From assembly GCA_008360955.1 (NCBI GenBank), contig LUCM01004364.1, positions 3,884 to 67,883 of the forward strand: DNA of 64,000 nucleotides. Direction: 5' to 3'. A program made the position numbers and the translations under genes. The notes under the pieces are model-generated. The model worked only from the letters and a program-made list of their open reading frames with translations, was not told the origin of the DNA and searched no databases. The stretch is from Fasciolopsis buskii. Lineage: Eukaryota; Platyhelminthes; Trematoda; Plagiorchiida; Fasciolidae. Below, one piece after another: positions 13,801-25,700 of the stretch; the first letter of the stretch is position 1, and the number at the start of each line of letters is the position of its first letter.

Positions 13801-14560
13801 GCTGTCAGCTGGATCATGGTTTTTATATCACCCCATCAACAATTTCATTAAGCTAAATGTTCGCTGCCACGAAATGACAGGTTTGAAATTTTTTTAACTG
13901 AGAGTGAGTAAAAAGTATCGGCTGATGACTTATGACAGTTGGACACCGCGAGATCTGATTTTCCACAAAATGACCAACTAAAACAAAGGTTTCCGTAGGA
14001 ACCAACAGTCTAAACCTGTGCTTGTTCTTCATGATCTGAATTAATCCTTGAATTCAGGCATCACATGCGTCCAACAGTCAAACAAGAAACACTTTCAATC
14101 CTACAATAAATCCTTATTACAGATACCATTAGTCAATAAAGTGGACTCAACGGGAACATTGCAAACAGAGAGTTGACAGTTGAAAAATAGTTTGCAGTCC
14201 CAAATTCTGCACAGTTAGCTGTTGGAAAAGGCGACCACCCAGAGCATTGCAAACGGAGGATCGGGTGCATTTCCAGTGCAAATCTGATCAAACGACCTGC
14301 GATTTGTGAGTTGAAAGTGGAATCCGAGGGGCAGTCTGTCAAAGCAAAATACTGTAAATTCCACACAATACTTGCAAGTAACTGTGAGGTACATACATGA
14401 TAGTCAAAAGCGAAATGTAATCCAAATGTGAGATTAACCCAGTCCTTCTGAGAAGACCTGACTTGGTGCGAGGCATTAGTACGACGTTAGTGGAGAGTAA
14501 CCGTGTCTCCCTTCGAAATAGTCGGGCATTGTTGACTGTCTTAGAGGGCGAACAACTTTC
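10821..14560. other. No gene recognised
   Basis: Scattered frames of at most 111 codons (11076-11411, minus) with no recognisable domain. Sequence around 12430-12470 weakly recalls the GAAAACTGGCTTGTTC type tail seen in PLE-like repeats, but it is too diverged to call. Confidence 0.4.
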
Positions 14561-14569
14561 ACCCAGCAA

Positions 14570-14710
14570 TTCGGATCATCCTGAATGGGCTGGGTCGCAT
14601 GGTGGTAATACGCACGAAAGGGCTTGGGTTCAAATCCTGGCTACGATGATGGACATGCACTACTGATGAGCTCAGTGCGAGCAAAACTCTAGGCTATTGC
14701 TTCCGGAGTT
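14570..14710 (+). mobile_element. tRNA-like SINE with decayed hammerhead, second subfamily
   Basis: A perfect Pol III B box, GGTTCAAATCC, lies at 14627-14637. It is followed 25 bases later by a hammerhead-like core: CTGATGA at 14663-14669 and a perfect four-pair stem II (GCTC/GAGC, loop AGTGC) at 14670-14682. The third conserved box reads AAAA (14683-14686) in place of GAAA, and no good stem III or cleavage triplet follows, so it is probably inactive. The order (tRNA-like promoter, then ribozyme, then a GCTTCC block) is the same as in the copy at 16352-16590, but the primary sequence differs, which suggests a separate subfamily. Confidence 0.45.
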
Positions 14711-16351
14711 CAGGGTTGACCGGAAAACAGGTGGTTTGTGTTTTGAAGGTGCAATCTGAAAGGAAATCAGTCATGGCAAAATATTATTCAGATCCATCCG
14801 TTTGCAATCTTGTAGAATCAAGGGACGAACCCGAAACAAAGCGTCTTATAATGATTGTGAATAGAAATGTGAATAAAAGGTACACATTTCAACAGAAGTC
14901 AAGCAACCGGAGCAAGCAGCGGGGTTGCGTGAGTTGGTCAAATAAACGTTGGAGTATGAGGCGCACTGTACGCTGCGTGGATAAGAGAAGATAAGGATTT
15001 CAAAAGTCACGTTGATGTAATAAATCAAGCTGGCGTATCGACTGGGTGTCATATCTGAAACCAGAAAGTAAGTTAGCTTTCGGGAAGCTAAACAGGAATC
15101 AGGAAGCAATAGTGAAACGGATGGACTTACGCACGTGCACGTCCGATGAGTTTTGTATTCAATAGTGTGACAAATTATCATCAGCACATTTCCACTACTT
15201 ACGAATCACAAACCTAATCCTGGAAACCCGACATGAGTTTAATATTACTTCTGTGGGTTTTTAAGGGTTGGTTTTCGATGGATTGTAGAATTTAGCTGTA
15301 GGAATTAGACTAATTAAAACGAAGCCACTGACGGTAGGAGAACCTTCCAAACTATGGCGGTGTGATTTGGCACTGTCAGTGACCCGTAGTAAGAATAATA
15401 CAGCTGCATAAAGATTTCAGAATTTCATAGAGTTGAAGTGAGCGCTGATTCCAAGGGCTGAATACTTTCGTTTAGCATCCACCTTCGCATAAATCACGCT
15501 AACTACTTATTTTTCAGCGGGATGTTCCAGGCTCATTTCGCGGTCACACTGAAAGTTAGCTGAATTCGTGATTCCCAATTATGTGGACATGTACTTTCCA
15601 CTTTAAATGCCTCCAGTGTTATACTGACTGTCTGCGGATGTTATTGCATCCCCGGATGCGCGTATGATTCCGCAACAGTTTCCACCTATTTCCCTGCTGT
15701 TTGTCCTCGCAAAGCTTCTTAGCGTGGAATAACATATAATCTTAAGCACATTTGTTCAGGTGTTTCCCGCGAGCTGAATTCGGCTAAATCTGCCCAGTTA
15801 AATTTAGTACCTTTGATATTACGGCAATGCTTGTTAAATTTCCCGGTTTGTTTCATCCCAGGAAGGCAAATATAAAAATTCTCAGTGAAAATGTGAACTA
15901 CTTTTTATGTATTATTATTCATTTAGCTAAACTAATAAAATTACAGCCTGTTACAAACACACCGTACGGTGTCACTTAGTACTTTGGAAAATTATTAAAT
16001 CCATCAATTACTTCTGAAATACAGTGACCATTATTGCTAGCGTTAGGATTGCTTCGTCTACCCTATTTGACTGTTACGGTGAGGGAAACCGATAAATGGG
16101 TTCATCGAACTGCAAATTCATTGTGTGAAGGGTGCGGTTAGAGGGAATCAGGTGTCACTTGCATATCGGTTGAGGTCAAACTGTTTGCGATTATTAGTTA
16201 ACTTCATTTACCATGATGTTAGTGTATTCCGTATAGTTTATATCTTTGTTTCTTGGTTTTTGTCTCAGCATTTCTGGCAATCACACAAAGGCATTAACCC
16301 ATGAACACACGCACACATACAATAATGAGGGTTTTAATCCATGATCATTAG
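14711..16351. other. No gene recognised
   Basis: The longest frames are a 92-codon plus frame at 14716-14994 and a 113-codon minus frame at 14846-15187, which overlap each other. Neither resembles a known protein. Confidence 0.4.
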
Positions 16352-16590
16352 CGGATAGGTGCAACATCATGTGGTGAATTTCAACAAACCACTCAGAGCC
16401 TGCCCGGTAGCGTAATGGCTAAGGCGTTCGACTCAGAATCCTTCGTCCCGGGTTCGCGTCCCAGTTCGGGTGCGGTGGATATGCACTGCTGATGATTCCT
16501 AACAAGGATGAAACAGCTGTACAGTGCTTCCATGGTTTCTTCATGGTGAGTTGAGCGATGATATCACATAGCGCATTATTTCATGAAATC
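16352..16590 (+). mobile_element. Hammerhead SINE (Sm-alpha-like), best copy
   Basis: This short element has the layout of the schistosome Sm-alpha family: an internal Pol III promoter followed by a type I hammerhead. An A-box-like TAGCGTAATGG lies at 16408-16418 and a B-box-like GGTTCGCGTCC at 16451-16461, the latter with one mismatch to the consensus. The ribozyme follows at 16483-16527, then a tail TTGAGCGATGATATCACATA. The leader (TGGTGAATTTCAACAAACC, about 16374-16390) and the tail contain related sequence, which hints that units can be joined in tandem. It has no protein-coding capacity; it would be moved by a LINE such as RTE. Two related copies lie at 6254-6770 and a worn one at 40290-40440. 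That it descends from Sm-alpha itself is inferred from the layout, not from an alignment. Confidence 0.7.
16483..16527 (+). ncRNA. Type I hammerhead ribozyme, complete core
   Basis: All parts can be drawn by hand. Stem I pairs GCACTG (16483-16488) with CAGTGC (16522-16527), six Watson-Crick pairs. CTGATGA is at 16489-16495. Stem II is TCC/GGA closed by loop TAACAA, with a U-U mismatch at its base where the family normally has G-C. GAAA is at 16510-16513. Stem III is AC/GT around AGCT, extendable to a perfect palindrome ACAGCTGT, giving the cleavage triplet GUA ending at 16521. Because the ends lie in stem I this is type I. Very short stem III is usual for retroelement-borne hammerheads, which often cut best as dimers. 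Confidence 0.65.
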
Positions 16591-18463
16591 ATTGGATTTT
16601 CAGACTTTTCCTGAGAAATGTTACTCAAGATAATCGAAAAGTCGGCAAAACTGGCCCCTTAACGGACAACGCTATTTTATGGCAAAAATCTCCACAATAA
16701 ACTCAACACTTGGCGCATTGGTTTTTCCGCTGAACTCCGACCTCAGTTTGCAGATGAATCCGCCCACTGTCAACCACTTTATCAATTACCTTCTGATCAA
16801 GTCTGATGACGTCCTATCAGGACCGTTCCTTATATGTTTCATGGTAAATAAAGGGAATAAAGCAGGAGCAGTGTAAAGTTAGTAAGATCAATAAATCATG
16901 TCACGAAGTTGACGTAACACTTTCTCGGAGTTGAATATAATATGATGGTGTATCAAATGAATCCAGACTGCAATATCGGTTCTCTACTTCATGTTATTCG
17001 CAGTTTTCTGAAGTTAGGTAAAAAAAACACGAACAATTCTTTGAGGCTTGTCCATAACCTTCTGTGAAGAAACAATATTTCTCGATAACTTTGATTGTAA
17101 TCAGCCGTGCAAGCCCGGGGCTGTAATCGGTTTCGTAGTAAATGTGAATCTGGTGTGACGTTAGTCAAGAATTCCACAAATCATTATTTTATTTGAAAAC
17201 CCCTTCACTGAAATGACAAGTTATCTGGGAACGAGCCAGTCTTAGCAATCAAAGCCTATCCTGCTTTGGCGGTAATTGTAATGGCCAGCAAAATCACGGA
17301 AATGAGATTCATCACACAGTACGACTATACAGTTGAGGCTAAACAAGGATTTTGGTTGACTGAATTAATTTCATCAATCAAAATATTTGTCATGGTCCTG
17401 ATCAGATGTTATATAAATCGTAAGTCTTCGACTGACAACTCGAGGATTAAAATTAGATGTCTTTTACTATCAGCGTTGAACGATATCCGTGGGGACATAT
17501 TCTTTCCTAAGAATTGGTTATAGAGAAATTAGATATCCCATTGAAATCACTCAGCTCTCCGATCCTTCATTTTTCCGAGTTATAAACTAATTCATATCAG
17601 AAGGTCTACCGTTGGCTTCATTTCTTTTGAAGCATTTTCTGTAATGCGCTCTGGAAAAATAAATTCTCTCAAAGGATACTGAATTTATTTCCAATGACGT
17701 TTATGTTGAATTAGAAATATAACTCCAACCGGGACCCGACGTAAATAGTGGTGAACATTACACATTGATGAAGCGAATTCCGCATGACAGCTTACAGCTT
17801 GTACCTTCAATTTTGAACTTAAGGAGCTCAGGTGAAACACAGTGACCACAGGACTGACTGCAAATATCCCATCCTGTTTGGTCTTTATTGTCATGATCTA
17901 TTATCGTGACGTCATGGGAACGGAAATTCTCTACCAGCAAATTTGTCAAACTAGGGGAAACTGATTGGAAGGTTCATGGCTTTGCGAACGTAGAAATAAA
18001 AATCTTATCTTTCACAGTAAGTTTTCTGATTTCCCATGTCTTGTTTCGACTATTTTTTAAAGGGACATTAGACCAAATGTTTATGGAATATCGAAAATTG
18101 GCTGAAATAAGCCAACCTTATAATGCTTGCATGATAAAATTTTGTACATATTTCGACAAAACACGCATTACAAATAAGGTGACTGTATGCATGACCAAGT
18201 AACTGCTGTTTGCGTGATGGTTTTCTCATTTGTTTCACTCTCTGTTGCAGGCAACGGTGCATTCAGATAGTCTGGTTTACTCGGGATAGTCAAGAAACAC
18301 CGGTGGAACACTCAGAAAAATGACAAACATTGATAAGATGAGTACATTTTCGACGTAATGATATAAAACAATCATGATTAACAGCATTGAGTAGGGCGGA
18401 TTGAAATGAAGCGTAAACTACATTTGTTTTGATTCACTTGGAAGCTCACATCGCGCTCAATCA
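16591..18463. other. No gene recognised; 3' flank of receptor A
   Basis: No frame with family resemblance. This is the downstream side of the minus-strand receptor gene. No AATAAA on the minus strand is obvious in the first few hundred bases after its stop codon. Confidence 0.4.
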
Positions 18464-19498
18464 TTAACATGCATTGATTTTAAAAACACTTTGACAATTT
18501 CTTACCGCGAGGGACACATATGCTATAGTCGACCTGCGAACTGACGGTACGGACAGGGCAATAATTATCGGGTCAATGATACAGTTCAATGTTGTCACAA
18601 ACACGGAGACCATTTGCACATCTGACCCCACATCGTACGCGTAACCTTCCACGTTCTTACTCATCAGATAAAGCACAGTATCATATGTATGGCTTAAAAC
18701 AACAGCCATTGTTAAAAATCGTGATCCAACAATAAGCGATTGAAATAGGGGATCAGTAGGATCGTGTGCTGATTTACTCGGGGTTGACACAAAGATTTTT
18801 TCACGCAGGTCAAACGGATGGGACCAGTTTGGTGGTTCATTTTCAGGGTTGTCTGTCTGTTGTTTCAGGCTTGCTGAATATTGATAAAGTACCACACGAA
18901 AATGAGCAACCATCATAATTAGAACCGGAAGTAGATAGAAGATAATGATCCAATAGGGTTGTAAAAATGAATTTACGGCATATGCGATGGGCTGTTTTGC
19001 AGTTGGTCTCATAATGCACTGTGAATTTTCCAATTCGACAACCATCATGACAGGGATAACGAGGACCAGACCGAATATTAATGTCCCGAAACTGGTCCAG
19101 CTAATGTAAACCCCTTCATTATGGAAATAAGTCCCACTATAGACAGTAGCCCATAGACAATCCAAGGTGATCCAAGTTATATTTGACGTGGACATGGCAA
19201 CGATTAGCCAGTATGGTGCTTGTGTGAGCCATACGTGACACTGAATCCAACCGGTGACCGGGTCAGCGAAGGGGAAACGACGCACCCATAGGTGGATGAT
19301 ATTCCAAAAACAACTTTGAGCATCGAGAATCGCTTGCATCCGCAAGAGCCAAGTAGAGAGACGACTATTTATCCTGTGGGTGCACAGCGCATACAACAGC
19401 AGAATATTGGCGATGATTCCAAAAACCAAAGGTATGGTTAAACCCACACCGAGAGAGTAATTTACGGAATGACTGGAATTAAATACGGTATCAACCAT
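18464..19498 (-). CDS. Flatworm-type orphan rhodopsin-like GPCR (receptor A)
   Basis: A 344-residue 7-transmembrane receptor in one exon, probably of the flatworm-only PROF1/fwRhod group; ligand unknown, expected at the cell surface. Approximate segments: TM1 17-39 (Asn31 as the conserved 1.50), TM2 48-71 (Asp59 as 2.50), TM3 95-119, TM4 132-154, TM5 175-200, TM6 257-280, TM7 291-317. Cys87 before TM3 and Cys161 in the second extracellular loop can form the usual disulphide. N-glycosylation sites at 7 (NSS) and 13 (NYS). Oddities: the DRY position reads LDC (112-114), so the G-protein-contacting arginine is lost; TM6 has no CWxP but SHTYD (269-273); TM7 ends in DPIII rather than NPxxY. The third intracellular loop carries about 25 residues that receptor B lacks. 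The start has A at -3 and G at +4, a good eukaryotic context. The 7TM identity is safe; the subfamily is inferred. Confidence 0.85.
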   Translation of the reverse strand: MVDTVFNSSHSVNYSLGVGLTIPLVFGIIANILLLYALCTHRINSRLSTWLLRMQAILDAQSCFWNIIHLWVRRFPFADPVTGWIQCHVWLTQAPYWLIVAMSTSNITWITLDCLWATVYSGTYFHNEGVYISWTSFGTLIFGLVLVIPVMMVVELENSQCIMRPTAKQPIAYAVNSFLQPYWIIIFYLLPVLIMMVAHFRVVLYQYSASLKQQTDNPENEPPNWSHPFDLREKIFVSTPSKSAHDPTDPLFQSLIVGSRFLTMAVVLSHTYDTVLYLMSKNVEGYAYDVGSDVQMVSVFVTTLNCIIDPIIIALSVPSVRRSTIAYVSLAVRNCQSVFKINAC

Positions 19499-22400
19499 AA
19501 TGACGAGTCTATCGTTTCCCTTAAATGAATAATAGAATGCATAAATATATATAGTGTTGTTGCAGATATTTAAGGCAGAAATATTTGTATCACGTGATTA
19601 GTTGAAAATTCGCCAATCAGAAGCGGACAGCGGGAGGGAAGAAAATATATGGGGTGGCCAATCGCAAATCAAAATCTTTGTTATTTGCCAGAATTTTCAA
19701 AAAGTTATGGGCTAAACCTCTTGGCTTTGAATGCAATTCCTTATTGGATTTGGGTGTTTTTAATAAACTTCAGTAAGTTGAAAAGATATGCCTTCCATCT
19801 AAACTAAAATAATGGACATAAAGTTAGAACGTTCAAACCGGAAGTCGACTAAATAGTAGAAATTTGAAGAAACTTATCCAGTCGTTAGGCTATTGAAACA
19901 ATTCACTCAGGACGTCGTGGTTCCCAACCAGTATTTGTGAAAAATGCGTAGTTTAGGTGAATACTAATGCTAGATTTTTGATGCTGAAACCATGACGGTA
20001 TATAGACGACATTCAGGTGAATTATTCGGCAGCAAACGGACGAGAGCTGATACAATTCTACCCGGCCGATCTTTACAGTCTGTTGCTTGTAGAAGGCATT
20101 CTTGGTTGATAGGTGTGTATAAAAGAAATCTGCAGTCAGTGATGATGAATTGGATCGAAATCTTTCATAACTAGGCATTTTTGATGAACAATTTGAGGAG
20201 CATATTGAGGGATGCAAGAAACAGTGACAGTCCACTTGGATCCACATCACCTGGACAATTTGAAAGACATGACAACATATTCGTCTAAAATCATCGAAAT
20301 ATGGGAGAAACAAGACAAATTGTTGATTATTCTGATACGTATTCGGTTGTGAATAGGAGCATAACATTAAAGGTCAAATGCAGCACACGGCAAGAAATGT
20401 GAAAACGAGTGAGCGTGAACAAACAGCTAATGGAGAGAATAGGGCGAAGACAGGTCGGAAAATAAATGATAGTGAATTTTGAACGGTTTACAAAAAGTAG
20501 AGAAATCAAATGCAAATTTACTGGCGGAGTACAAATTTGTCAACATTTACATACCATTTTCAAACAATGCAATGAAGTAAACCCATGGATGAGCAGTAAA
20601 ACGATTTGGACAGAAGACAACACTTCGAAATCTGCTAATAAGTGAGAAACTAAATTTATTTACTGAGCAGAGATCATTGGTGAGCATATTCCTGCGGGGA
20701 ACATTTCGGAAATCGGAAATCACTGTAAAATATTCGCGGTTGTGCATCTATGGGGCTGTCGGGACCAACCTTTTTTTCAGCTACGCAGTACGTTTTATTC
20801 AGCCGCTTGAGAATCTTTTAAACTTGACCGAAAAATATATACGGAAAACTAAAATGATTTTCACTGGCGCATCTGGAGTGCTTTCGGAAGAAACCGCCAA
20901 ATGGTGAAACTGTCAAAACTCTTATGACGGGAAAACGCTAATTTCCTCCCTGCACTACGAACGACACCGAATGACACGAATGAACAAAATATTCAATTCG
21001 AACAACCAGCTTTTACTCCTCTAGCGTTGTGGACACACGGGAACAAGAAAGCGAAGGATTAGGAAACTTATTTGCGCCGAATTATGCTGCTCAACGGTAA
21101 AATTCCTGTGTAATTTTGAAAGACGGCCTCTGTTCGTCAACCACGTTTTGATCCCAATGTCACGGGTCCCACCAACTCAATTACAAAGTTATTTTATGTG
21201 GATTATGCGACTGGAATAACATAATTATAATTTGCATGCATAGTGCCTGATTGCTTAACCCATTTCATATAAATTTTGGCCTCAGCTACACCCCAAATTA
21301 AAAGGAGATCATCTAAAAGTTCCTGGAATGTCGCGATTCAGAATGGAAACGAATGTCAAGTGTTTACTGCAACAATGAGTCCATGTATGAGCCTGTTCCC
21401 CTGATAACCAAGCAAAGAAGACTCAAGAAGAGATACGTAGGAACGAAATTCAGTCGACCGACCCTTTCAGTTTACTACAGAGATGTGATTTTTGATACTC
21501 AGCTTTTTAAAGAAGCATAGATTATGCGTGAATCTTGTTATCGCTAACACACTCAGTCACATTTGACACAAGTTCCAGTAAGATATGCACGTTCCTAAGC
21601 ACATTTGGGTATATTTCAGTCGAAAACAACGGGTTTTGCTGAATTCACCACATTATAGTAGGATGAAGAAAAAAGTGGACTTGTTCGGAACCGCCGGACT
21701 TTGTCTTCTCATTGTTAGCGTTTTCTCTGATAGGGAGATTCAGGGTCTTAACAAGACATTCACGTTCATTGAATGATCCCACGGAGCAGACTGAGAAACA
21801 AACGTGTGACGATTAAGCTCGTATTCAATTATTCGTAATAATGGCAATACGTAACATTAAATATCATTTACTGTATATGAGAGTTGGATCATGGGTTAGA
21901 GTTCTATTAGTGAAAACATGTCGCCTTTTGTACGTGTGTGCGTCCCTGTGTGTATTCGTGTATGTCTCTTTGAAACGGAGAGCGGTCGAAATTATGGGTT
22001 TGGCGGATAGAACTTCTCTCCCATGATCCAGATGTGTAAGGGATTCGTGAGAATTTCGGGGTGGCAAGTGGCTCAGGGAAAATTCGCTATTTTCACGAAC
22101 TGCATTTTGTCACAGAACGGGGGATCGTAAAGACAAATGCATACCGCCTCAACTGTTGATAAGACCCGGGACTTTACTAGTCTTCATAACCTACTTCGGA
22201 ATTCGTAGAATATTCTGGACGCTTCAGTTACATTTACTAAATGGTTGAAATCGACCAACTGTGAACACTGGTGATAGTTTTAATCGCTCATCTTTACCCA
22301 AACAAGGTGGCATTTGTGAACCAGTTCGGATAGGCGGCTGGATGTACGGGAAATTGACGGTGCCCGACAGGAACGGGTGAATGAGCAAACAGAATGAGGC

Positions 22401-22651
22401 CACAGTATCCGACACACATTTAGGAGTGATGGGGCGCCAGTGGCTTTGATGTAAACAGGATTTGTAGCTTTGCTGCGTCAAACATTTTATTGAAGGCTCC
22501 GGACAATCTGTGATAAACAGATGGTAATGGAAGTCGGGTGTGATACACTTTCGTGCAAGTTACAAATCCAGTTTCCTCATCATTACCGGAGTTAGGAAAG
22601 CTAAAGACTACCCTATTCAACTGTAACCTATCATCCCCCCTTTTTATAGTA
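19499..22651. other. No gene recognised; 5' flank of receptor A
   Basis: Besides the possible TATA box listed separately, nothing is recognised. A 154-codon minus frame at 19903-20367 has no family resemblance, and its cysteine- and serine-rich composition looks random. Confidence 0.4.
19539..19554 (-). promoter_or_regulatory. Possible TATA box of receptor A
   Basis: On the minus strand ACTATATATATTTATG lies about 45 bases before the start codon. This is plausible for a short 5' untranslated region, but AT runs are common in this window. Confidence 0.25.
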
Positions 22652-22712
22652 AATCATGTTTATTATTATGTACTGGCATGATTACAAATAACTGAAAGCG
22701 AGCTTGTTCGTC
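22652..22712 (+). repeat. PLE-type tail module
   Basis: TGGCATGATTACAAATAACT followed by GAAAGCGAGCTTGTTCG matches, with few differences, the module that follows the GIY-YIG remnant at 50172-50860 (on the minus strand at 50028-50090) and the outer parts of the foldback at 27688-27944. Here no coding sequence is attached. Confidence 0.5.
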
Positions 22713-25700
22713 GCACTGTTTTTCTCCTTATTCAGATTTGCTGACGGTTACTGTAATCTGCGGCAAAATGTCCACTCATTCTAAACAAGCAATAACCCGC
22801 GGTATGCACAATTCGGCGTCAGATGTGGGCATCGCATACCATTTTTATGTTAATTTCGGCTATCGGTGACTACTATCTGATCGAGATCGAGCCAATCACA
22901 GCTGGTTCAAATGAAGTTGAAACCTAGACTACTAAGCAAACTGTCACTGTGCAGGTTGCTTCAGTGTTTTCGATTTTACTACTATCGGATGAATCAACGG
23001 GGGAACTTTAATCGTTTCGCTACCAGAATGTTTTCAGGCAGCACGAAGAACCGAATATTACATGCTGAATAGAAAATATTTTTCTTGGATTTGCGTAGAC
23101 GTCTTCGTGTACAGGTAGTTGCATTTCAGTCGACACGTCTTGTGCTGATCAAATCAACATAAGAAATAAAAAAATTTGGATGAGTGATTTAGTTAAATGT
23201 GAACGAGTACTGCAAAATTCAGTTAAGTTATTCCTGACGAGTCGAAATTTGTAACATATGACGGAAAGTCACTTTTATGCAGGCAACTGTATGGAAGAAT
23301 AAGAAATGGAAAGTGCAATGTGTTTAGGTACGAGTTGAAATTTTGAAGATCATCCTATAACACAAAAGAAGGGCATGAAATTATCTTCTGTGCAAATGCT
23401 TCACCTTAAATTTTGTAGCTGTTTGTTGAGCCATGTGAATGACAGTCTTTAATGATGGACAAGCTTTGTTTAAGAAATCTGGAAGTATTCCTTGGTTAAT
23501 TGACAATAGTAACGACGGAATACACTGGTAGATCAAAGGGGTGATTATGGTTTGTTTAAAAATAAACGGCTGTCAAATTTGCTTGTGGAAAGAGTTTTAC
23601 AAATTGTTCACATAGTAAAAAGTAGTATCATCGCCGCAATTTTCTGTATGCGTTACGTACGGATGCTTTGATGGAATCTAACCTAGTGGGTGCCGATGCC
23701 TTGCAAGTTAAGAAGCCGGATGTTTGCACAGGTTAGAATGAATGAATAGACAAGTAAAATATTTGCGTAAGTAGCTATTTGAACTCGAAATCTGAGTTCA
23801 GTTGCTGGAATGGTTATGAATATCATTTCCAGATGTAGTTCGAGAAACGAGTGGTATCTTCAGCCTACTTAAAGGGAACGCTGAAATTATTTAAAAGTTC
23901 CGAATGTTTGTTGGAAACAACTAGGGAATCCGGTCTACTCATATTTTGGCAGTAGAATAACTGGTGAGGCAGATATATTTAGTTATTCAGTTTCCTGCAT
24001 TTCATCTAGTTCTTGTTTATCGAATAAATTGCTTTCGCATCTAAACACGCCTGACTGAGATTGGACGATTTGAAGCATTCGTGGTGCTAGGCATGACATC
24101 CTGTTATTCATCAAGTGTCGATATTTAGAACAGGAGTGCAAAGAAATTTGGTATTTGAACACCATTTTTCACATTCTCGTGCCCTTTTCTTCAACACCCG
24201 ACGGGTTAGACGTAAGATGTTTGGTCCCAGGGTTCAATCATCAGTACAGGAACAGTACTGAATAAGGATAGATGAATGAGCACGGCCCGTGTGTTGTGCG
24301 TATCTACGAAACGACAATCTTGTTGGGCGCTGTTCTCGAAGACAGGTAACGGATGCAAGGTAAGTGAAAATCACTAGTCGATGACAAAGGAGAGAAGCAT
24401 GAAACTTTGCCCAGTGGACTACCGTGTGCAGCTGAAGTTAGAAATCTGTGTCGGAGTGATATAGCTCTAACCCCCAGAGAATGGTAGTCTTGGATACTAA
24501 TTATCCTCTTCTTCAGGTTATTGTTCAGCCTGTCATTTTGCGGTCGATCATGTGTTCTTCATTCTTCTTTTGTTCATTTTGGAGTAAACGATGCAATGGT
24601 ACAGCAACCAAAGCCGTAATTCGTCGGTGCAATGTTAACTGCTCTTGCCCAAGATTGAACTGGAGTGACCGGAAATTTCGGCTCTGTCATATGTACACCA
24701 TGCTTGTAGTAATGAGGCAATCAAATTAGCCTCTGGTTGGAAAGAAAATGTGTAAGGTTTTCTGAGCAATAAGGACTGCAAAACAGAATGTAGTTTAGAC
24801 ATTTTACAGGAAACCATATGGGAGGATTTCTCGGTTGCTTCATAAGATTTGTTATCGTCAAGTACCAGGTGAACGAATGCGTTCCCAGTGGACTTGATCG
24901 AGTTGTGCATAAGCCATCATAAATACCAGCAAACACACTTGGACGTCGAAGTACGACAAATTCTATCAACATAATATCCAAAGATTCAAAAAGAATAGGA
25001 CGATGGCTATTGCCAAAGTATTGGTGCAATTTTGGCGGATCTCTAGCAGTCAGAAACTAGATAAGCACATAAGGATGCTTAACGAAGAGGATTGAATATA
25101 TACGCTTGAAAGTAACAATACCCGATCGTCAGAATCCCCGCCTACATGCTTTAGTAAGGGCTAAGAACTCGAAAACATTCTTCTTGGAAAATGGCATAAT
25201 ACGGGCGTTTATTTCAAAGATCCGCGAAATAGAAAATTCAGCTGTTGACTATATGTGTGGACTGTTTGCACTTTCAGTATCAGTAACATAGTTTTCTTTC
25301 ACACACAAAATGAATTAGTTACAACAATTTTCTGGTATTGATGTTGCAAAAAAATGTAAGCTGATAGGAAAAGATTGAATTCTTCTTTTTTACTAAGGTA
25401 GAATAACAAAATTCCTAGAGACCCCGTAAATCTAACGGCTGTTTTTTCCATTTTACTGAACTTGTTGGAGATGAAGCAGGGATATTATATACGAAACGCG
25501 GTTCTAGATGCGCCATACCGTCGAAATGCAAGTCTTAATAATTTGCCATAAGCATGATATTGTGCGTCATAGTTTCAGACGTACCCCACGCTTGATCAGC
25601 AAAAAATATCTTAAAAAATAATAATTGCAAGTGAAAAATTGCTTGGTTGCACTTGGATTTGATTACTTTGATTGAAATAATGAAGTGGCATCGAGAAATA

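Noticed and set aside
19903..20367. 154-codon minus-strand open frame
   Set aside because: No domain, poor-looking composition, no conserved neighbour. A frame of this length is expected by chance about once in a window of this size.
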